The notes under the pieces are model-generated. The model did no database searches and had not been told where the DNA came from. It saw only the letters and a program-made list of their open reading frames with translations. This document shows, one piece after another, positions 1-8,792 of a stretch of 64,000 bases of DNA. Each line of letters starts with the position of its first letter. The first letter of the stretch is position 1. Made by a program: the position numbers and the translations under genes. The stretch is from NCBI GenBank assembly GCA_043814035.1, contig JBDRKJ010000012.1:1-64000 (forward strand), read 5' to 3'. Source of the stretch: Peribacter sp043814035. Lineage in GTDB: Bacteria > Patescibacteriota > Gracilibacteria > Peribacterales > Peribacteraceae.

Positions 1-1
1 G

Positions 2-235
2 TACTGCGCTCATCCCTATTGTTCGTGCGAGCGTGGATTGAATGAAAACACCAACGGACTCCTACGCCAGTTCTTTCCGAAGAAAACCGACTTCCAGAGC
101 GTCACGCATGTACAAGTTGCTTTCGCCGTCGATCTCATCAAAAATCGACCCCGTCGATCCCTGAAATACCAGACTCCGAATGAGATCTTCCAGAAGTACA
201 TTACACAACATTATGCGTTTCAAGTCTTAATGTAG
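2..235 (+). CDS. IS30-family transposase, C-terminal fragment
   Basis: The frame is open from the first bases of the window, so only the C-terminal end of the protein is present. The segment ERGLNENTNG followed by LLRQFFPKKTDF matches the block around the catalytic glutamate of the IS30 DDE transposases. The later segment NRPRRSLKYQTPNEIF matches their usual C-terminus (NNRPRKSLGYRTPxEVF). The gene stops at TAG 233-235. I could not define the terminal inverted repeat downstream. Whether the element is intact depends on sequence to the left of the window. Confidence 0.85.
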   Translation, partial: YCAHPYCSCERGLNENTNGLLRQFFPKKTDFQSVTHVQVAFAVDLIKNRPRRSLKYQTPNEIFQKYITQHYAFQVLM

Positions 236-266
236 GGTCAAAGGAAAAAACGGGGTCGTAAGACCA

Positions 267-788
267 CTATGCCTCTGCAAACACGATGCTCTCGATACCC
301 AGCAATGTTGCCCACTGCTGGCAGGAATCGCATGCGTAGGTATGCCCCGAGAGGTACAGCGTTGCCCCTTCAAGCAATGCTCGTTCCTCCTGCGTAAAGA
401 GTTCGGCCACCAGTTCCTCGATGGGCTCTACCGTGGCGATGCAGCGCTCGAAATCGTCAGCGGACCTCTCGAGTCGAATGCGGAGCATGGCACTCACTTC
501 GGCATGTACAGGTCGCGAGAGCTCGTATCCCTCCCCCGAAGGAAGATGCAGACGTTCACACTTCTCCGATGGAATCATTTCGGAACGATGGCATCCGCCG
601 CACGCGCAGGAATTCCATCCCACAGAAATGATGCTCCCATCCTTCACCAGAACGGCACCCACCTTCTGCTTGGCGCAATTGCTCCGTCGACTCCCTGCCT
701 GTGCTCCATCAAAAAACTGCTGCATGACACGCAGACAGTAGAGCCTGCGACCGATGCTTTCAATCAGAGAAACAAAACAGAAACACAA
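267..788 (-). CDS. Cytidine/deoxycytidylate deaminase family protein
   Basis: This is a 173-aa zinc deaminase. The segment KVGAVLVKDGSIISVGWN is the typical first strand of dCMP deaminases. HAEVSAM supplies the zinc-binding His and the proton-shuttle Glu, and ACDSC supplies the two Cys ligands; the usual residue before the first Cys is Pro, here it is Ala. Extra Cys and His residues in the segment CHRSEMIPSEKCERLHLP may bind a second zinc, as in ComEB-type dCMP deaminases. The probable role is pyrimidine salvage, dCMP to dUMP. An internal ATG at 725 (MQQFFDGA) would give a start closer to family length. The substrate is inferred from the family only. Confidence 0.75.
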   Translation of the reverse strand: MCFCFVSLIESIGRRLYCLRVMQQFFDGAQAGSRRSNCAKQKVGAVLVKDGSIISVGWNSCACGGCHRSEMIPSEKCERLHLPSGEGYELSRPVHAEVSAMLRIRLERSADDFERCIATVEPIEELVAELFTQEERALLEGATLYLSGHTYACDSCQQWATLLGIESIVFAEA

Positions 789-872
789 ACCTGGCGCATA
801 GCACCACTAGGTCACTATCGGGCAGAGAGCTAACAGAACCTTGAGGTTTACTGTTAGGAGGGTAAGGGGGGT

Positions 873-915
873 GTGGGGGGCTTAGGGAACCGAACAAGGT
901 GCCCTAGCCCCCCAC
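873..915. repeat. G-rich inverted repeat between deaminase and valS
   Basis: GTGGGGGGCTTAGGG (873-887) pairs with CCCTAGCCCCCCAC (902-915) around a 14-nt loop, with one bulged T. It lies in the 170-bp gap between valS and the deaminase, both on the minus strand. No U-tract follows in either direction, so it is not a canonical intrinsic terminator. It could be an RNA 3'-end stabiliser or a dispersed-repeat remnant. Confidence 0.5.
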
Positions 916-959
916 GAAAAAATGATCTCTGTCGCGTCTGACAAAGAAAGGACAGAAAA

Positions 960-3629
960 TCACGAAAGCGCCTTCAGCCGCTCCTCGATCTTCGAGATCT
1001 TCGCCTCAGCATCGGCAAGCTTCTGTTTCTCGGTTGCGATCACTTCAGGTTTGGCACGGGCCATAAAATGTTCGTTGTCGAGCTTGGCACGAACACCCGC
1101 AAGGAATTTCTGGAGCTGTAGGCATTCTGCCTGCAAGTCATCCTTCAGCTTCTTAATATCTACCGCACCCTCAAGGGCAATATGCACTTCTGCGCATTTC
1201 AGGAACGCGCTCGCGACGCCCACATCCCCCCTAGGTTTCTCAAACCTAAGACCTATAAGCTGCGCGAGACGCTCGACGTGCTCCTTTTGAGATTGAAGAA
1301 ACGTTAGATGATCATCAGAGAAGAGATAAGCGATAATCTTCGCCTCGGGAGCAACCCCGTACTCCGCACGCAGACTGCGAATGGCGGAAATCACATCTAT
1401 CAGAATCTGAAAATCGCGTAGTGCTTCGGGGTTTTTGCGCTCCGCTTTTACAGCCGGCCATTGCTCACAAATGAGCAATCCCGCCTCCTTCGGCTTCAGG
1501 AATGACCATAGTTCTTCTGTCGCAAAGGGACAGTAAGGATGCAATAATTTCAAGATCCGGCGCAACACATGAACAAGAACCGCATGATTTGCATTCCCCT
1601 TACTCAATTCCAAGTACCAATCGCAGAAGAAGTCCCATACGAAAGCGTAGAGCCGCTCCCCTACATCACTCAGACGATATTCTTCCAAACCTTTGGTCGC
1701 ATCCTCAATGAGCACCTCGGAAGCATGGAGCACAGCACGATCGGCAAGGGAGAGTGAGGCGAGATCCGGAAGTTTCGTAATCGATGAAGGATCGATGCCC
1801 GCCTTCTCACACTGCATGAGCACGAAGCGTGACGCGTTCCAGAGCTTGTTGATGAAGTTACGATATCCACCGATCTTCTCTTCGTAGAGCCGGAAGTCAT
1901 TACCCGGGCTCTGCCCCACGATCATCGCAAGACGCAGGGCATCGGCACCGTATTTGGGGATGATCTCAAGCGGATCGATGCAGGTGGCGGGATCGGACTT
2001 GCTCATTTTCTTACCGTCGCGCGTGCGAACGAGGCCATGCAGGTACACGTGCTTAAAGGGAATCTGACCCGTGGCGTATGTCGTCATCAGAATCATGCGT
2101 GCCACCCAGAAGAAGAGGATGTCGTACCCTGTTTCCATGACGCTCGTGGGGTGAAACTTCTGAAAATCGGGGCTATTCTTTAGTAAATCCTGCAACGACA
2201 GAGACGTATCTTCTGCCAGTGCGGGATCAATGAGCGTGCTCCACGTCCACAGCCCCGAGCTAAACCACGTATCAAGCGTGTCGGGATCCTGCTCCCATCC
2301 CTCCCCTTTCGGCTGATCAATACCAATATGCTTCTCGTCACCTTTGTACCAGACGGGAATGCGGTGCCCCCACCAGATCTGTCGACTGATGCACCAGTCA
2401 CGCAGGTTGTCGATCCAGTGGAAGTACACTTTTTCGAATCGCTCCGGGATGATTTGAATGTCTTTGGAACGAATGACATCCTGCATCACCTGCTTGAGGC
2501 TCAATTTCTTTTTCTTCCACGCAACGGCCGGCTTATTCACATCGATGAACCACTGCTCCTTGATTTGTGGCTCTACGATGCCCTTTCCGCGATAGCTCAC
2601 TGCCACGCGGTGTTCGTAGTTCTCGTCCACTTTCACAAGGAGCCCCTTCTCTTTGAGTTTCTCAACCACCTTGGGCCGCGCCTCTTCGATAGACATGTCG
2701 GCAAATTCCCCAGCCACATCGAGCAAACGACCATCGAAGCCGATGATCTGCTCGCGCGAGAGATCACGACGCTCGGCGAGGTCGAAATCTGTCATGTCAT
2801 GCCATGGTGTAATCGTCATGCAGCCCGTGCCGAAGGTCGGATCAATTGCCTTATCATCTTTGATAACCGTCGCTGTGATTTTTCCGTTGATCCACTCGCA
2901 CTCGAATGTCTCGCCGTCCTTGAACTGCTTGTACCGCTTGTCGTCGGGATGCACCACCACGTACTTGTCGCCGAACTTGGTTTCAGGTCGCGCCGTCGAG
3001 ATCTGGAACGGCCCGTATTGGAACGTGTAATAGGTCGTTTTCTCTTCCACGTACTCGATTTCGTCATCCGACACCGTGGTCTGCATCTTGGGATCCCAGT
3101 TGACGATACGCTGGCCGCGGTAGATGAGCTCATCTGCGTACATCTTCTTAAAGACCTCGTTCACGCATCGATTGAGTGAAGCGTCTAAGGTGTAGCGCTC
3201 GCGGCTCCAGTCGCAACTAGCGCCCATTTTGCGCACCTGTGAACGGATGGTGGAGCGGCTTATATCGACAAACTCCGCAATCTTGGCCACGAGCTTCTCG
3301 CGACCGTAGTGCGCGCGGGGATCTTTGATCTTCTCTTCTTTCTGGATCTTCTTGATCACGACACTCTCGGTGGCGATGGCTGCGTGATCCGTACCAGGGA
3401 CCCACAGCGCCTCCTTGCCCTGCATACGCGCAAAGCGGATGAAGATATCCTCCAGCGCCAGCATGACGGCATGCCCCAAATGGAGCTGCCCCGTAGCGTT
3501 AGGCGGCGGCATGCTGATCACGAAGGGTTCTTTCTTGCTCTTGGCATTGGCCGTGAAGGCGCCACTCTCTTCCCAGAGAGCGTAAATCTTGTCCTCACAC
3601 GCCTTGGGATCGTACGCTTTGGAGAGCAT
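960..3629 (-). CDS. valS: Valine--tRNA ligase
   Basis: ValS charges tRNA-Val in the cytoplasm. The protein has 889 aa from the chosen ATG (MLSKAYDPKACEDKIYALWE), which matches the family N-terminus. A TTG at 3677 would add 16 residues with no family similarity. The class I motifs are present: HLGH in PPPNATGQLHLGHA near the N-terminus and KMSKS in GKKMSKSDPATCIDPLEI. WGHRIPVWY and the CP1 editing-domain region lie between them. A C-terminal coiled coil (AVDIKKLKDDLQ onward) is typical of ValRS. No Shine-Dalgarno precedes the ATG. The gene is preceded by a long structured leader, described separately. Confidence 0.97.
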   Translation of the reverse strand: MLSKAYDPKACEDKIYALWEESGAFTANAKSKKEPFVISMPPPNATGQLHLGHAVMLALEDIFIRFARMQGKEALWVPGTDHAAIATESVVIKKIQKEEKIKDPRAHYGREKLVAKIAEFVDISRSTIRSQVRKMGASCDWSRERYTLDASLNRCVNEVFKKMYADELIYRGQRIVNWDPKMQTTVSDDEIEYVEEKTTYYTFQYGPFQISTARPETKFGDKYVVVHPDDKRYKQFKDGETFECEWINGKITATVIKDDKAIDPTFGTGCMTITPWHDMTDFDLAERRDLSREQIIGFDGRLLDVAGEFADMSIEEARPKVVEKLKEKGLLVKVDENYEHRVAVSYRGKGIVEPQIKEQWFIDVNKPAVAWKKKKLSLKQVMQDVIRSKDIQIIPERFEKVYFHWIDNLRDWCISRQIWWGHRIPVWYKGDEKHIGIDQPKGEGWEQDPDTLDTWFSSGLWTWSTLIDPALAEDTSLSLQDLLKNSPDFQKFHPTSVMETGYDILFFWVARMILMTTYATGQIPFKHVYLHGLVRTRDGKKMSKSDPATCIDPLEIIPKYGADALRLAMIVGQSPGNDFRLYEEKIGGYRNFINKLWNASRFVLMQCEKAGIDPSSITKLPDLASLSLADRAVLHASEVLIEDATKGLEEYRLSDVGERLYAFVWDFFCDWYLELSKGNANHAVLVHVLRRILKLLHPYCPFATEELWSFLKPKEAGLLICEQWPAVKAERKNPEALRDFQILIDVISAIRSLRAEYGVAPEAKIIAYLFSDDHLTFLQSQKEHVERLAQLIGLRFEKPRGDVGVASAFLKCAEVHIALEGAVDIKKLKDDLQAECLQLQKFLAGVRAKLDNEHFMARAKPEVIATEKQKLADAEAKISKIEERLKALS

Positions 3630-3895
3630 TGGCCAGGAGCGTACCACAGAAAAAAGTACCGGACCCAACTTGACCAAGCAAAATAGAAGTTTAAAGTGCG
3701 CGTACCCAGCGATTTTGGACAGTGTTCGTTCTCACAGTAGGAGGCATTAGATGCCACCCTTCTGAGTTCAGGTGCTCCGGGTTCCAACCTGAAAGCACCT
3801 TCCGACCCTTCTGGTCGTCTCTGATTCAATTCTCTGGCCCTTACGGAGGTGCACTTGCTTTAAGCTCGTGCACCTCCAACTTTTTATATTCAAAA
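3630..3895 (-). promoter_or_regulatory. Structured valS leader, possible attenuator
   Basis: On the minus strand the leader folds into several hairpins. A perfect 10-bp stem GGAGGTGCAC/GTGCACCTCC is followed by CGACC/GGTCG, then GGTGCT/AGCACC enclosing GGTT/AACC. Next comes a T-box-like run, AGAAGGGTGGCATC. An 18-codon ORF (3691-3747) contains three Val codons. A U6 run lies exactly 20 nt before the valS ATG, the same spacing seen in the attenuators at 10.7 and 19-20.3 kb, but I could not build a strong terminator stem there. The first hairpin is too short for a T-box stem I, and UGGC would not pair with an ACCA tRNA end. Its mechanism therefore stays open. Confidence 0.45.
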
Positions 3896-3960
3896 AATCC
3901 GTGCCGAAGCGCTGGCATCCCCAGTATTGATCAAAGAGCCTTCGTATCTCATAAATAAAC

Positions 3961-4053
3961 CGTCGCGAACCCCGCACTTGCTGCGGGGTGGAGCGACACC
4001 TTTGAGGGAAAAGAGAGCTCATGAGAGAAAAACCGTAAGGTTTGTCTCTCATG
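3961..4053. repeat. Structured dispersed repeat, copy 1 of 3
   Basis: An outer stem GTCGC/GCGAC encloses a GC-rich hairpin (ACCCCGC/GCGGGGT). A conserved linker ending in GGGAAAAGAGAGCTC follows, and then a long hairpin ATGAGAGA-AAACC/GGTTT-TCTCTCAT with loop GTAA. Copies 2 (22810-22970) and 3 (60072-60200) share the linker and the distal hairpin, while their loops differ. The 4054-4234 stretch that follows holds no gene I can see. Confidence 0.7.
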
Positions 4054-4234
4054 CCTTAAAAAAATGACCGTCCTGGTAGAGGAGCGGCCATTCGAAGATG
4101 GAAAGAACAATGTTCCGTCGCGGCGAAGCTCCAAAGGAGCGAAGACGGACGAAAGCGGTGAATGTATACAGAAGCAGAGAAATGAATGCAAGAAAAATGA
4201 GACAAAAGGGAAACTTGCGAAGATGGAACCGTGG

Positions 4235-4240
4235 TAGAAT
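4235..4240 (+). promoter_or_regulatory. Extended -10 promoter next to a start codon
   Basis: TG-G-TAGAAT ends 9 nt before ATG 4250, with no Shine-Dalgarno between them. This implies a leaderless or nearly leaderless transcript. Confidence 0.5.
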
Positions 4241-4249
4241 GTGCCTCTC

Positions 4250-4687
4250 ATGTTCACCTGTGTGCTTCACGTCTCGGCTGAGCGACGCCTGATCCATCTC
4301 TTCAAAGAAGTGGGAAGCAACCTCACGTCATGGGGAAAAGACACCGCCGATCGCTACATCGTGAATCCGGTGGAGCAAGAAAATCCTGTAAAAGCTCTGA
4401 TGGGCTCTGTGATGACTGTCGCGAGCACGATTCTGGAGGCCCCTGACGCCGCAGTGGCTGGCGTTTTCGATAACCGTGTGACATATGAGGGACGCACGGG
4501 ACTGCGCACCACACGCGACGTAGGCCAATTTGTGAAAAATGCTGTTACGCTCCATCCCTTTCGTGCTGCTACGGATGCCTGGCGCGTTGCCACGACCGAT
4601 ATTCCCCTCGATCTCGGCGATGTTATTGGAGGATTCTCCTCACGCACGCGAGCGCGTACTGCAGATATACTGGATACCGCCGCATAA
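4250..4687 (+). CDS. Hypothetical protein
   Basis: This 145-aa protein belongs to no family I recognise. It has a basic N-terminus, a mildly hydrophobic stretch near residues 45-70 (KALMGSVMTVASTILEAPDA), and a C-terminal half with several Arg/Thr-rich segments. ATG 4250 is preferred over the in-frame GTG 4241 because an extended -10 element (TAGAAT, 4235-4240) leaves room only for the later start. A 44-aa membrane peptide gene follows 5 nt after its stop, so the two probably form a bicistron. Confidence 0.6.
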   Translation: MFTCVLHVSAERRLIHLFKEVGSNLTSWGKDTADRYIVNPVEQENPVKALMGSVMTVASTILEAPDAAVAGVFDNRVTYEGRTGLRTTRDVGQFVKNAVTLHPFRAATDAWRVATTDIPLDLGDVIGGFSSRTRARTADILDTAA

Positions 4688-4692
4688 GCGCC

Positions 4693-4827
4693 ATGGAATC
4701 CCTTAGCGAAGCACCGATCGCCGCCGAAGCCGGTTTCAACACGCACGCCCTCGTCACGCTCGGCGTTGCCGCCGTTGCCGTGTGGGTCGGATGGAAGATC
4801 TTCAAGAATCTCAGTGGCAATCAGTGA
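4693..4827 (+). CDS. Small single-pass membrane protein
   Basis: This is a 44-codon ORF starting 5 nt after the stop of the upstream gene. The sequence begins MESLSEAPIAAEAGF and has one predicted transmembrane segment (ALVTLGVAAVAVWVGWKIF), ending in a short basic tail. The close spacing and clean single-pass topology support a real gene. No function can be assigned. It may act with the upstream 145-aa protein. Confidence 0.5.
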   Translation: MESLSEAPIAAEAGFNTHALVTLGVAAVAVWVGWKIFKNLSGNQ

Positions 4828-4942
4828 AGCTCCCCAGAACATCTGCCCAATCCATTCCAGAAAACATCCCTGTACTCCTGATGCGAAACTCGGCGTAGCG
4901 CCGTGTACGCGGCGCGAAGTCGAGTGCTACGATACTTCCGAC

Positions 4943-5251
4943 ATGCCCACGTACGATTTCCGCTGCCCGAAGTGCTCTCACGTGTTTGAGGCGGTCCTTT
5001 CATTTGGTAGCAAAGCGCGTCCTCCCTGCCCCACATGCAAGCACGCAAAAACCGAAAAGCTCATCGCTCCTCCTGCAATTCACTTCAAGGGAACGGGCTT
5101 CTTCAAAACCGATAGCCGAAAGCCAAGCCCGAAGAAATCCGTAGAATCACCAGCAGAGAAATCTGTAGATACGCCCGCAAAAAAATCAACAGAGCCAGGA
5201 ACAGACAAGGGCAAGAAACCCCCGTCCACAACGGATATGAAGAATCCGTAG
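4943..5251 (+). CDS. FmdB-family zinc-ribbon protein
   Basis: The first 45 residues form the FmdB regulatory domain. It starts MPTYDFRCPKCSHVFEA and continues with a second knuckle (PCPTCKH), giving two CxxC pairs for one zinc. The rest (about residues 60-102) is a Lys/Pro/Ser-rich low-complexity tail. The start is fixed by homology to the family and by an extended -10 element, TG-C-TACGAT (4928-4933), placed 9 nt before the ATG. Family members are of uncertain function; some act as regulators or ribosome-associated small proteins. Confidence 0.85.
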   Translation: MPTYDFRCPKCSHVFEAVLSFGSKARPPCPTCKHAKTEKLIAPPAIHFKGTGFFKTDSRKPSPKKSVESPAEKSVDTPAKKSTEPGTDKGKKPPSTTDMKNP

Positions 5252-5299
5252 AAAAGCGCATATCGCAAAAACGCAGGTTTTCTGCTACAATAGAAGGAA

Positions 5300-6163
5300 A
5301 TGAGACCTTACAAGGGCACAAACGGCCGTTTCTCTCTGCACACACGCATGATGGAGAAAGTGACGTCTCTGCCGTACGCGACGCTCTTTCTTGTGTGGTT
5401 CACCCTCGCAGGGCTCTTTGGCATGGCCTACGCCATCCTCGCAACGTACCTGCCCGCTCACGCACCGCAGCAGCTGTTGGGGCTCCCTACGTTTACACGT
5501 ATCGGCGACAGTCTCTACTACAGCATTATCACTGCCACCTCCACGGGCTACGGCGATATCGTGCCGATGGGATTTTCGAAAGTACTCGCAAGTACACAGG
5601 CCATGAGCAGCCTCTTCATCTTCGCAGTGCTCGTCACCAAGCTCATGAGCAAGCAGCAGGAACTGGCGGTGCGCCAGATGCATCGCCTCACCTACGAAGA
5701 TGTCTTTCACAATACGCGCGAAGGACTCTTCATCATCCGCAAAGATTTCGACCGCCTCATCACCAAAGTCGAGCAGCGAGACATGCCCACATCAGAAGAC
5801 TGGGAAGATATGGCAACGGCCTTCAAGCAAGGGCAGAGTCTGCTCCTGGAAATTCCCGACTTCTACGACACCGAGAACCAGCTCTACATGATCGACGAAC
5901 GCCGCGAGCAGCTGCTACAAGAAGCGGTGCACCGCACCCTGCACCGCGTGAACCAGCTCATCGATGAATGTGCCCTCGCCGGTCTCGACTGGATGGCACA
6001 GCGAGATGTTGCCCAAGAACTCACCGAGCTGCTCCACGTGGTAGAAAAAGTGACTGCACTCTGGCGCGAACGCTCCCCTTACGCCAAGCATGAATCATTT
6101 GAAACAATCCTGCGCCTCAAGGAGCGAGCTGGAAATCGTATGAAGGGCACCATCGGAAAGTAA
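5300..6163 (+). CDS. Two-TM potassium channel protein
   Basis: Residues 20-48 form TM1. A pore helix and the K+ selectivity filter follow (TATSTGYGDIVP, about residue 81), then TM2 (SSLFIFAVLVTKLM). The C-terminal 170 residues are soluble and helical with no recognisable RCK/TrkA domain; they may gate the pore or mediate assembly. Architecture is Ion_trans_2 (KcsA-like). TG-C-TACAAT (5286-5291) lies 8 nt before the ATG, so the mRNA is probably leaderless. Confidence 0.88.
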   Translation: MRPYKGTNGRFSLHTRMMEKVTSLPYATLFLVWFTLAGLFGMAYAILATYLPAHAPQQLLGLPTFTRIGDSLYYSIITATSTGYGDIVPMGFSKVLASTQAMSSLFIFAVLVTKLMSKQQELAVRQMHRLTYEDVFHNTREGLFIIRKDFDRLITKVEQRDMPTSEDWEDMATAFKQGQSLLLEIPDFYDTENQLYMIDERREQLLQEAVHRTLHRVNQLIDECALAGLDWMAQRDVAQELTELLHVVEKVTALWRERSPYAKHESFETILRLKERAGNRMKGTIGK

Positions 6164-6180
6164 TACTGTAAACAACACAT

Positions 6181-6250
6181 GTCACCCTGAGCGTAGTCGA
6201 AGGGTGACCGTATTTAAAAATGCCATGGTTCGACTACGCTCACCATGACA
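6181..6250. repeat. Dispersed hairpin repeat pair, family A
   Basis: Two inverted-repeat units lie back to back. The first is a hairpin with core CCTGAGCGTAGTCGAAGGGT (6181-6208). The second is its inverted variant GGTTCGACTACGCTCACC (6225-6250). They sit between the convergent K+ channel and pnp genes and may act as a bidirectional transcript end. Relatives occur at 7647, 8639, 16338, 27903 and 50000. Confidence 0.75.
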
Positions 6251-6273
6251 TTTTGTAGATCCGCTGGGAAAAA

Positions 6274-8553
6274 CTACCGCCTCGGCGGCCCTCTTCTTCC
6301 GCCACCGAATCCGCCGCTGCGGGGAGGGCCTCCAGGACCGCTACGGCGTGGAGCCGCACTGTACCCTTCGGGCGGATCTGTCATCTGCTTGAGTGACATG
6401 CGCGTCTTGCCATCGACCGAATCGTACTCGACGCATTTCGCTTTCACTTCGTCACCCATTTTGAGGATGTCTTCGACGTTCTCGGTGCGCGCCCACTGGA
6501 GTTCACTGATGTGAATCATGGCATCTTTACCACGAAGGAACTCTACAATCGCCCCCACGCCATCAATGACGCGCACGACTTTGCAGTCGTAGACTTTGCC
6601 AACCTCCGGCTTGGCCACGATGCCCTGAATCCACTCTTTGGCCTTATCCATAGAATCCCCATTGAGCGCAGTGACAAAGATGAGGCCGCTATCCTCAATA
6701 TCGATCTCTACACCAAGCTCACCGGTGATCCTCTGAATCATCTCGCCACCCTTGCCGATGACCAAACGAATATCCTCAGGATTGATCTGAATCACCTCAA
6801 TGCGAGGTGCATGAGGCGAGAGCTCCTTGCGTGGCTCAGGAATAGCCGCCGTCATGACCTTCATGATCTCCATTCGGCCTTCGTGAGAGCGCGCAATTGC
6901 TTCTTCGAAAACGGAATCCGGGAGCCCCTTAATCTTGATATCCATCTGAATGGCGGTGATGCCCTTCTCGGTACCGCCGACTTTGAAGTCCATATCGCCA
7001 CCAAAGTCTTCTTCATCCTGAAGATCTGAGAGAATGACATACTTGCCCTTCTCTTCATCACAGATGAGCCCCAATGCAATGCCCGATACCGGTGCCGCAA
7101 TGGGCACGCCGGCCGCCATGAGCGCAAGCGTTGAGCCGCAGGTAGCCGCCATAGAAGAAGAGCCATTGCTCTCCAGAATTTCGGTGACCGTACGAATCGT
7201 GTAGGGGAAGTCCTCTTCGGTAGGCAACACCGGCTCGAGTGCGCGCTGCGCCAGATTGCCGTGACCGATCTCGCGATTGCCCACCATCAGACGGTTGCTC
7301 GTCTCACCCACCGAGAACGGAGGGAAGTTGTAGTGATGCATGTAGCGCATCTTGTATTCGCCCTCCATGCCCTCGACGATCTGCTTATCACCGGGTGCTC
7401 CCAGCGTGCAAGTGGTGAGACCCTGCGTCTCGCCGCGCTGGAAGAGCGCGGATCCGTGCACGAAATTCGGCAGTATATCGAGAGTGGCCGTAATCGAACG
7501 GATTTCTGTGACTTTGCGGCTGCTCATACGGATCCCCTCTTCGAGGATCAAGCGGCGCACTTCATTCTTGATGATCTTATCCATGAGTTCGTGCGCGTTA
7601 GCGTAAAGCTCGACGAGTTTTTCATCCTCTTTAGTAGAACCGCCTGTGGTGAGCGTAGTCGAACCATACTTCTCTTGCAGTTTCTCGGCAGCTCCATTGA
7701 TGAAACTGTTGAAAATGGCCCGACGGTCGAGCTTCTTGAGAGGATCTTTAATCGCCTTGGTAACCTCAGTGAGTGCCCACTCCTTGAGGAGCGCAGATGC
7801 TTCTTTATTCTCGTAGGGTGGAGCGAGTTCAAATTTCTTCTTGCCCTCTTTCTTCTGCAAATCTGCAAAGAACACGGCGATCTTCTGCGCCCACTTCTTA
7901 CCGAACTGGATCGCGCGCAGAACCTCTGCTTCGGGCACCTGATTCGCACCCGCATCAATCATTACAATGCGATCGGCTGTTGTCGTGACGAACATATCGA
8001 GTTCGCTCTTCGTGCGAGCCTCGCGAGAGGGGTTGAGCACCAATTCTCCGCCAATCAGACCTACGCGCACGGTGCCAAGTGGTCCCGCTGCTGGACAATC
8101 CGAGAGTGCCACAGCGAGGTTCGCCGCGTTCGCAGCGGCAATATCATGTTCATGCTCCTCGTCATATGAGAGCACTGTGCAGAACACCTGAATATCGTTG
8201 CGAATGTGTTTGGGGAGCATGGGGCGCAATCCGCGATCTATCACGCGAGCGAGCAGAACGAACTTATCGGCCGGACGGCCTTCGCGTTTGCGGAACCGGC
8301 TACCACCGATACGACCACCGGCGTAGTACTTCTCTTGGAATACCACCTGCAACGGCAGAAAATCGACACCATCGCGGGCTTTGGCACTTACCGTAACATT
8401 ACCCATGCACACGGTGCCTCCCATCTGACAGAGCACAGTGGCATTGGCCTGGGTAGCGATCAGCCCGGTCGAGAATTTCATCTCCTGATCACCGAGCATG
8501 AGTGTAAATTCCTTCTGCACGCTGTCAGAGGATGAACGGGTGAGTATGGACAT
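6274..8553 (-). CDS. pnp: Polyribonucleotide nucleotidyltransferase (PNPase)
   Basis: PNPase is a phosphorolytic 3'-5' exoribonuclease of RNA decay, trimeric in the cytoplasm. The 759-aa protein has two RNase PH cores, a helical linker, a KH domain (PEDIRLVIGKGGEMIQRITG) and an S1 domain (VGKVYDCKVVRVIDGVGAIV). It ends in a Gly/Arg/Pro-rich RNA-binding tail. ATG 8553 fits the family start. The helical linker (around residues 296-302) carries a translated copy of dispersed repeat family A (YGSTTLTT). rpsO, its usual partner, lies 3.5 kb upstream on the same strand, separated by the trp-like cassette. Confidence 0.97.
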   Translation of the reverse strand: MSILTRSSSDSVQKEFTLMLGDQEMKFSTGLIATQANATVLCQMGGTVCMGNVTVSAKARDGVDFLPLQVVFQEKYYAGGRIGGSRFRKREGRPADKFVLLARVIDRGLRPMLPKHIRNDIQVFCTVLSYDEEHEHDIAAANAANLAVALSDCPAAGPLGTVRVGLIGGELVLNPSREARTKSELDMFVTTTADRIVMIDAGANQVPEAEVLRAIQFGKKWAQKIAVFFADLQKKEGKKKFELAPPYENKEASALLKEWALTEVTKAIKDPLKKLDRRAIFNSFINGAAEKLQEKYGSTTLTTGGSTKEDEKLVELYANAHELMDKIIKNEVRRLILEEGIRMSSRKVTEIRSITATLDILPNFVHGSALFQRGETQGLTTCTLGAPGDKQIVEGMEGEYKMRYMHHYNFPPFSVGETSNRLMVGNREIGHGNLAQRALEPVLPTEEDFPYTIRTVTEILESNGSSSMAATCGSTLALMAAGVPIAAPVSGIALGLICDEEKGKYVILSDLQDEEDFGGDMDFKVGGTEKGITAIQMDIKIKGLPDSVFEEAIARSHEGRMEIMKVMTAAIPEPRKELSPHAPRIEVIQINPEDIRLVIGKGGEMIQRITGELGVEIDIEDSGLIFVTALNGDSMDKAKEWIQGIVAKPEVGKVYDCKVVRVIDGVGAIVEFLRGKDAMIHISELQWARTENVEDILKMGDEVKAKCVEYDSVDGKTRMSLKQMTDPPEGYSAAPRRSGPGGPPRSGGFGGGRRGPPRR
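7647..7666 (-). repeat. Family A repeat embedded in pnp
   Basis: TGGTGAGCGTAGTCGAACCA on the plus strand is the family A core found in intergenic position at 6225-6250. Here it is translated in frame inside the variable linker of PNPase, between the two RNase PH cores. Confidence 0.7.
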
Positions 8554-8638
8554 ACTGTAAAGGGGAAAGAGAGAAAGAAACTCTCCTTCCGACAAGATCA
8601 GATCCGCTGTGTGTATGGATTCACGCGGGAAAGCATTC

Positions 8639-8667
8639 TGTCATCCTGAGCGTAGTCGAAGGATGGA
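8639..8667. repeat. Family A dispersed repeat upstream of pnp
   Basis: The core TCATCCTGAGCGTAGTCGAA and its flanks match the 6181 unit. It lies in the 240-bp gap between the PhzE-like gene and pnp. A possible pnp promoter (TACAAT on the minus strand near 8735) lies between this repeat and the upstream gene; I see no coding sequence in the gap. Confidence 0.65.
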
Positions 8668-8792
8668 TGCGCTCCAGTGTAAACCCAACACAGAGGAGGA
8701 AGACGACCTGCGGAAGAAAAGAGCGGGGCTATTGTACGCCCGAACGAACCGAGGCAACACCTGTTTTCCCATATATTTCCCGGCATGTTGCC

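Noticed and set aside
873..915. Intrinsic terminator of valS
   Set aside because: The stem is strong, but neither strand has a U-tract after it.
3690..3895. Canonical T-box riboswitch for valS
   Set aside because: The first hairpin is far too small for stem I with a specifier loop, and UGGC does not match a tRNA-Val ACCA end. Kept only as an unclassified leader.
6181..6250. CRISPR repeat
   Set aside because: The units are inverted hairpins dispersed singly or in pairs through the window, without regular spacers or cas genes.
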